Source: Halomonas sp. TD01 (GTDB lineage: Bacteria > Pseudomonadota > Gammaproteobacteria > Pseudomonadales > Halomonadaceae). Taken from it: DNA of 64,000 nucleotides. A program made the translations under genes and the position numbers. Positions 59,927-64,000 of the stretch are shown here, in pieces. Location: positions 2,108,001 to 2,172,000 of the forward strand of contig NZ_OV350343.1 of assembly GCF_923868895.1 (NCBI RefSeq), written 5' to 3'. Position 1 is the first letter of the stretch. Every line of letters starts with the position of its first letter. The notes below the pieces were generated by a model that saw only the letters and a list, made by a program, of their open reading frames with translations, was not told the DNA's origin and made no database searches.

Positions 59927-61360
59927 ATGAGCTTGCATCAGGATCTGATCGAACGCGACCGTAAAGTCACTTTTCACGCCTCTACCCACCTTCGCGACTT
60001 CGCCCAAGGCGACTTGCCTGGTCGTGTTATCACTGGCGGCAAAGGCATTAATATCGTAGACAAAGATGGCCGTGAGTTTATCGACGGTTTTGCGGGCCTT
60101 TACTGCGTTAATATCGGCTATGGTCGCACTGAAGTTGCCGAAGCGATCTATAAGCAAGCGCTAGAACTTTCTTATTACCACACCTATGTGGGTCACTCGA
60201 ACGAGCCGCAGATCGAGCTTTCTGAGCGTATTCTGAAAATCGCTGGCATGAACATGTCCAAAGTTTACTACGGCATGTCAGGCTCTGATGCGAACGAAAC
60301 ACAGCTCAAAATTGTGCGCTACTACAACAACGTGCTAGGTCGTCCGCAGAAGAAAAAAGTGATCTCGCGCATGCGCGGTTACCACGGCTCCGGCATCGCT
60401 TCTGGTTCACTAACCGGTCTTAAAGCGTTCCACGACCATTTTGACCTGCCAATCGATACCATTCGCCACACTGAAGCACCGCACTACTATCTGCGCGCGG
60501 CAGAGCAGCACGGTATGACAGAACGCGAGTTTTCTGCCTACTGTGCCGATAAGCTGGAAGCGATGATTCTGGAAGAAGGCCCCGACACCGTTGCGGCATT
60601 TATCGGTGAGCCTGTTCTGGGAACGGGTGGTATCGTGCCCCCGCCAGAAGGCTATTGGGATGCAATTCAAGCAGTGCTAAACAAGTATGACGTACTATTG
60701 ATTGCCGACGAGGTCGTGTGTGGCTTTGGCCGTACCGGCTCTGACTTTGGTAGCCACCACTACAACATGAAGCCTGACTTGGTCACCATCGCTAAAGGGC
60801 TAACCAGTGCGTACCAGCCACTTTCTGGCGTGATTGTTGGCGACAAAGTATGGAAAGTGCTGGAACAGGGTACCGGAGAGTTTGGCCCCATCGGTCATGG
60901 TTGGACCTATTCAGGTCACGCACTAGGGTGTGCCGCTGGTCTTGCTAACTTGGATATTATCGAACGCGAAAATCTAGTGGGTAACTCTGCTGAAACTGGC
61001 GGTTACTTCCAGCAGCAGCTCAAGGCCACCTTTGAAGGCCACCCATTGCTGGGCGACGTACGCGGTGTTGGCCTAATGGCCGCTCTCGAGTTCTCACCAG
61101 ACGCCAAACAGCGTCTGCATTTCGACCCGGCGTTGAAAGTTGGCCCGCGTGTTGCCGCAGCGGCAATGGAAGAAAACTTGATTGCTCGTGCGATGCCACA
61201 GGGCGATATTCTGGGCTTTGCACCGCCATTGACCATTAACCGTGGTGAAGTTGACGAGATGATTGGTCGCGCCAAGCGTGCCATTGACCGCGTTACCGAT
61301 GAGCTGGTGCGTTCAGGTGATCTTAAAACCGGTGAGCAAGAAGCCGCCTTTACGATTTAA
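59927..61360 (+). CDS. doeD: Diaminobutyrate aminotransferase DoeD (class III)
   Basis: The 477-residue PLP aminotransferase belongs to class III (omega) transaminases. It has the phosphate-loop stretch Y-Y-G-M-S-G-S-D-A-N-E-T, the pyridine-nitrogen aspartate in L-L-I-A-D-E-V-V-C-G-F-G-R-T-G, and the PLP lysine K290 in V-T-I-A-K-G-L-T-S. In ectoine breakdown DoeD converts L-2,4-diaminobutyrate to aspartate semialdehyde, which DoeC oxidises. Related enzymes act on taurine, beta-alanine and other omega-amino acids, so the assignment depends on the doe context. A strong terminator follows the gene. Confidence 0.86.
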   Translation: MSLHQDLIERDRKVTFHASTHLRDFAQGDLPGRVITGGKGINIVDKDGREFIDGFAGLYCVNIGYGRTEVAEAIYKQALELSYYHTYVGHSNEPQIELSERILKIAGMNMSKVYYGMSGSDANETQLKIVRYYNNVLGRPQKKKVISRMRGYHGSGIASGSLTGLKAFHDHFDLPIDTIRHTEAPHYYLRAAEQHGMTEREFSAYCADKLEAMILEEGPDTVAAFIGEPVLGTGGIVPPPEGYWDAIQAVLNKYDVLLIADEVVCGFGRTGSDFGSHHYNMKPDLVTIAKGLTSAYQPLSGVIVGDKVWKVLEQGTGEFGPIGHGWTYSGHALGCAAGLANLDIIERENLVGNSAETGGYFQQQLKATFEGHPLLGDVRGVGLMAALEFSPDAKQRLHFDPALKVGPRVAAAAMEENLIARAMPQGDILGFAPPLTINRGEVDEMIGRAKRAIDRVTDELVRSGDLKTGEQEAAFTI

Positions 61361-61378
61361 TAGCGCTTAACGCTCTCC

Positions 61379-61417
61379 AAACGCCGTTGCCTATATCGCA
61401 GCGGCGTTTTTGTTTTT
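61379..61417 (+). terminator. Rho-independent terminator of the doe region
   Basis: AAACGCCG (61379-61386) and CGGCGTTT (61402-61409) form an 8-bp stem, extended by TGC/GCA in the loop, and are followed by TTGTTTTTG. Confidence 0.88.
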
Positions 61418-61493
61418 GATAAGGGCAGCTATGCTAAATGCATGAGATCACTTATCTCCCATCATTATTCGACCCATTAGACTAGGAGCTATC

Positions 61494-62171
61494 ATGCAAC
61501 CGGTACTCGCTTTTGATGTATACGGCACGCTCATTGATACCCAAGGGGTAACGGTTGAGCTAGAACGACGCCTTAGTGATGTCTCCAAAGCTGAGGAATT
61601 CGCTAAACGCTGGCGGGAAAAACAGCTGGAATACAGCTTTCGCCATGGCTTGATGGGAGCCTATGTACCGTTTTCAGAGTGCACCCGCGAGGCATTAGTT
61701 TTCACTGATCGCGCAATGCAGAGCGGTCTCACTGATAACGATCATGACCACTTGATGGCGGTTTATGCGGAGTTACCTGCATTCCCCGACGTGGTGCCTG
61801 CCCTAGACCAACTGCGTGATGCAGGAATTCGCTGTGTGGCATTTTCTAACGGCACCCAAGAAGCTGTTACTAAGCTGTTGGCCCGCGCAGGCGTGGAGAG
61901 CCATATGGATGCAGTGGTGAGTGTCGATGATGTAAAACGCTTCAAGCCCGACCCCGCGGTATATGCTTATTTGCGCACACGTTTAGAAGCGCGCCCTGAA
62001 CATACATGGCTAATTTCCAGCAATCCTTTTGATGTGATTGGAGCAACGCATGCAGGCTTACACAGCGCCTGGGTGCGCCGCCACCCTGATGCGCCGTTCG
62101 ACCCCTGGGGTGGAGAGCCAGACATGACTATCGCTGATCTTGAATCCTTCGCCTACCGCTTACTTAAATAA
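61494..62171 (+). CDS. (S)-2-haloacid dehalogenase, HAD type II
   Basis: The 225-residue HAD-superfamily enzyme has nucleophile D8 in F-D-V-Y-G-T-L, motif II serine in F-S-N-G-T, the lysine of motif III in K-R-F-K-P-D-P, and S-S-N-P-F-D-V-I-G-A for motif IV. The S-N-P-F-D pattern with the downstream aromatic cap residues is that of type II L-2-haloacid dehalogenases, which hydrolyse 2-halo-acids to 2-hydroxy-acids. Many genomic members act on other small acids. AGGAG precedes the ATG. It lies after the doe terminator with no obvious partner. Confidence 0.88.
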   Translation: MQPVLAFDVYGTLIDTQGVTVELERRLSDVSKAEEFAKRWREKQLEYSFRHGLMGAYVPFSECTREALVFTDRAMQSGLTDNDHDHLMAVYAELPAFPDVVPALDQLRDAGIRCVAFSNGTQEAVTKLLARAGVESHMDAVVSVDDVKRFKPDPAVYAYLRTRLEARPEHTWLISSNPFDVIGATHAGLHSAWVRRHPDAPFDPWGGEPDMTIADLESFAYRLLK

Positions 62172-62198
62172 CGGTATCCCACATATTAAGGAGATTGT

Positions 62199-62654
62199 AT
62201 GCGTTTTGCTTACTATGCCGCAGTAGCTGCCCTATCAATCATGGCTCAACCTGCATTAGCATCCTCTTCAATGGGAATTGAGCATGTTGATAGTGAGAGC
62301 TCATTTGAGCAGGTAACCGGCCAGCTTAGCTCAGCACTTGAGGAAAAAGGGCTTATGTTGGTGGCAAGTATTGATCATGCTAAAAATGCTGCCAACAACG
62401 AGCTGTCGCTGCCTGCCACCACGACGTTTATTTTCGGTAATCCTAACGTTGGCACCCCGATGATGCAGTGTAATGGCAGCGTCGCGTTAGATTTGCCGCA
62501 AAAAATGGTCGTGCGCGAAACAGATGATGGCGTGCGTATCGAATGGAATGACCCGCATTATCTCGCCGAGCGCCACCGCCTGGAGGAGTGCGATTTACCG
62601 CTCGATAATGTGGCTAATGTATTGCGCGATGTGGCCGAAAGTGCGGCTCAGTAG
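62199..62654 (+). CDS. DUF302 family periplasmic protein
   Basis: The 151-residue protein has a signal peptide (about 1-22, ending P-A-L-A-S) and a DUF302 domain. Features are S-S-F-E-Q-V-T-G-Q-L near the N-terminus, F-I-D-H-A-K-N-A-type strand (here S-I-D-H-A-K-N-A-A), then T-T-F-I-F-G-N-P-N-V-G-T-P-M-M-Q and L-D-L-P-Q-K-M-V-V. The family is a small alpha/beta fold of unknown role. AAGGAG is the ribosome site. It is 27 bases after the dehalogenase gene, so the two could be one transcript. Confidence 0.85.
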   Translation: MRFAYYAAVAALSIMAQPALASSSMGIEHVDSESSFEQVTGQLSSALEEKGLMLVASIDHAKNAANNELSLPATTTFIFGNPNVGTPMMQCNGSVALDLPQKMVVRETDDGVRIEWNDPHYLAERHRLEECDLPLDNVANVLRDVAESAAQ

Positions 62655-62739
62655 TATCGTGAACGCAGCAGCGTAAAGGCTGTCAATATGCCCAATGGCC
62701 GCGCATAATGATGGCCTTTTAATCAGTTAGGAAGCTAGC

Positions 62740-63087
62740 ATGTCGGAAAAAATTTATTGTATCGCCAGCTTTAAGCCCAAAGCTGGAAAAGAAGAAGCGG
62801 TATTTAAAGCGCTGCAATCATTAGAGCCAAACACCCATCGCGAAGACGCTTGTATTCACTACACTGTGACTCGGCAAATCGATAACCCGTTTGCCCAGGG
62901 CACCAGCTACCCAATCGTGTTTCATGAAATTTGGGCTAGCCGTGAAGAGTTTGAAGCCCACTGTCAGCGCAAAGAGATTCAAGATTTTTTCGCTAAGCAC
63001 GTCGAATCACCCGACGGCGATATTGAAGATGCCAATGTGTGTGTTTATACCGACGAACCGTGGAATTTTGATGCTCCCAAGGTGTAA
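62740..63087 (+). CDS. Antibiotic biosynthesis monooxygenase (ABM) domain protein
   Basis: The 115-residue protein has the dimeric alpha/beta-barrel fold pattern of the ABM/YgiN family. It begins I-Y-C-I-A-S-F-K-P-K-A-G-K-E-E-A-V and contains F-H-E-I-W-A-S-R-E-E-F-E-A-H-C-Q, the conserved strand-helix of the family. Members are quinol monooxygenases, heme-degrading proteins or uncharacterised; the specific reaction cannot be told from sequence. TTAGGAAG precedes the ATG. Confidence 0.85.
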   Translation: MSEKIYCIASFKPKAGKEEAVFKALQSLEPNTHREDACIHYTVTRQIDNPFAQGTSYPIVFHEIWASREEFEAHCQRKEIQDFFAKHVESPDGDIEDANVCVYTDEPWNFDAPKV

Positions 63088-63141
63088 AAAGCACTAAAGG
63101 TGTAGAATAAGTAAGCGTTGTACCAAGATGACGGAGCCAAC

Positions 63142-63609
63142 ATGACTGAAAAGAAAATGAACGTTGAAAGCTTTAACTTGGATCATACCAAGGTAAAAGC
63201 ACCTTACGTGCGTTTGGCCGATATTAAAGAAGGCCAAAATGGCGACCGTATTCACAAGTATGATCTGCGTATTTGCCAGCCCAACAAAGAGCACATGGAG
63301 ATGCCCGCGCTGCACTCCCTGGAGCACTTGATGGCTGAGATGTCGCGTAATCACACCGACAAAGTGGTTGATATCAGTCCGATGGGTTGCCAAACCGGTT
63401 TTTACATCGCGATGATTAACCACGATGATTATGACGGCGTGCTAAGCATTATCGAGCAAACACTCAACGACGTGCTGACCGCCACAGAAGTGCCCGCCTG
63501 CAATGAGATGCAGTGTGGCTGGGCCGCTAGCCACAGCCTGGAAGGTGCCCAAAAGCTAGCCAAAGGCTTGCTGGCTAAGCGCAGTGAGTGGACCGAAGTA
63601 TTTGCTTAA
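63142..63609 (+). CDS. luxS: S-ribosylhomocysteine lyase LuxS
   Basis: The 155-residue enzyme splits S-ribosylhomocysteine to homocysteine and 4,5-dihydroxy-2,3-pentanedione, the AI-2 precursor. Metal ligands H58 and H62 are in A-L-H-S-L-E-H-L and C125 in M-Q-C-G-W-A-A-S-H; the catalytic base E61 and C83 in M-G-C-Q-T-G-F-Y are present. I place the start at ATG 63142 (GGAG upstream); a TTG at 63118 is in frame. It probably serves methyl-cycle recycling, and AI-2 signalling is possible but not shown. A terminator follows. Confidence 0.94.
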   Translation: MTEKKMNVESFNLDHTKVKAPYVRLADIKEGQNGDRIHKYDLRICQPNKEHMEMPALHSLEHLMAEMSRNHTDKVVDISPMGCQTGFYIAMINHDDYDGVLSIIEQTLNDVLTATEVPACNEMQCGWAASHSLEGAQKLAKGLLAKRSEWTEVFA

Positions 63610-63642
63610 ACGGTCAATGTAAGCACGTAATATCGGTAATAC

Positions 63643-63668
63643 GCCTCCTTATTGGGGGCGTTTTAGTG
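63643..63668 (+). terminator. Rho-independent terminator after luxS
   Basis: ACGCCTCC (63643-63650) pairs with GGGGGCGT (63656-63663) over eight bases with one G-T wobble and a five-base loop, followed by TTTT. Confidence 0.8.
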
Positions 63669-63752
63669 TTAGTCCATTAACCAATGGAAAACGCCGAATA
63701 ACGGTGACATGCTGGCACCACAAGCACACTCACTGGCTGGCGGGGCATTGAA

Positions 63753-64000
63753 ATGCTATTGGATACGTGGCTGTTATACCTAGTCGCCTGCATAGGCTTA
63801 TCGCTTTCGCCAGGGCCGAACGGTCTGCTTGCGCTTACTCATGGTGCATTGCATGGCAGCCGTAAAACGCTCTTTACCATCGCCGGTGGTGCTACTGGGT
63901 TCATCCTGATTATTGCCTTGTGCCTATTTGGCATTGGTGCACTGCTCAAGTCATCAGTAATTTGGCTAACCGTATTGAAATGGGTAGGCGGGGCTTACCT
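63753..64000 (+). CDS. LysE-family amino-acid exporter, N-terminal part (cut by window edge)
   Basis: An open frame runs from ATG 63753 to the end of the window without a stop. The 82 visible residues begin M-L-L-D-T-W-L-L-Y-L-V-A and contain the family motif L-S-L-S-P-G-P-N-G-L-L-A-L-T-H-G, followed by a second hydrophobic helix. This is the N-terminal half of a LysE/RhtB-type translocator, a six-helix inner-membrane exporter of amino acids or homoserine lactone. Substrate and 3' end cannot be judged here. The gap from luxS is about 140 bases and holds a terminator. Confidence 0.82.
   Translation, partial: MLLDTWLLYLVACIGLSLSPGPNGLLALTHGALHGSRKTLFTIAGGATGFILIIALCLFGIGALLKSSVIWLTVLKWVGGAY

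Noticed and set aside
1..64000. Search for tRNA, rRNA, IS elements, prophage or integrase
   Set aside because: No tRNA-like cloverleaf, transposase or integrase signature was recognised by eye; absence is not proven without dedicated searches.

Overview
The window looks like a chromosomal segment of a moderately halophilic gammaproteobacterium of the Halomonas/Vreelandella group. This rests on a complete ectoine-degradation gene set (doeA, doeB, doeX, doeC, doeD), a BetT-type choline transporter, two TRAP transport systems, and base composition that looks mid-50s %GC by eye (not computed). I see no tRNA, rRNA, CRISPR array, insertion sequence or prophage gene. Almost every gene is intact; only the two window-edge genes are cut.

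Layout. 0-1.7 kb: end of an allantoin/ureide catabolism block (allE C-terminus, allA) and an unusual helix-turn-helix/glutathione-S-transferase fusion. 1.8-6.5 kb: pyruvate kinase followed 3 bases later by modABC (molybdate ABC importer) and a Tat-exported DUF192 protein. 6.5-15 kb: an EamA permease, a three-gene DctPQM TRAP operon, and a TAXI-type TRAP operon (binding protein, fused permease, universal stress protein). 15.3-25.2 kb: a DUF2189 membrane protein, a small periplasmic protein with an in-frame GSGN repeat, two hybrid histidine kinases around a FIST sensor, a LuxR-type response regulator, and an ethanol/aldehyde oxidation pair (exaC, adhP). 25.4-30 kb: a stand-alone Hen1-like RNA methyltransferase, BetT, a Spy/CpxP-like protein and a lipoprotein esterase. 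30-38 kb: an RND efflux operon carrying its own BaeSR-like two-component system, with a divergent TetR regulator and a second HTH regulator. 38.2-48.6 kb: an OsmC-YcaO fusion, an AGCS symporter with a cytoplasmic asparaginase, then a minus-strand run of DUF3422, SpmA/SpmB fusion, LysO, DUF3108 and GhrA. 48.8-61.4 kb: the ectoine catabolic region. 61.5-64 kb: haloacid dehalogenase, DUF302, ABM monooxygenase, LuxS and the start of a LysE exporter.

The most interesting part is 51.6-58.1 kb. Between doeX and doeC lies a four-gene block: a nitrilase-superfamily amidohydrolase, a stand-alone ATP-grasp enzyme, a C45-type Ntn acyltransferase with a visible Gly-Cys self-processing site, and a 925-residue Orn/Lys/Arg-type decarboxylase. 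All are co-directional with the doe genes, and the first two are preceded by conspicuous inverted repeats. Ligase + acyltransferase + amidohydrolase + decarboxylase reads like a small-molecule pathway, possibly acting on 2,4-diaminobutyrate or another diamino acid made during ectoine breakdown. I know of no assigned function for this combination; the link to ectoine is inference from position.

Other points: a hairpin directly after the binding-protein gene in both TRAP operons, a BetI-like palindrome upstream of betT, and several start codons moved downstream of the longest reading frame on the basis of Shine-Dalgarno placement.
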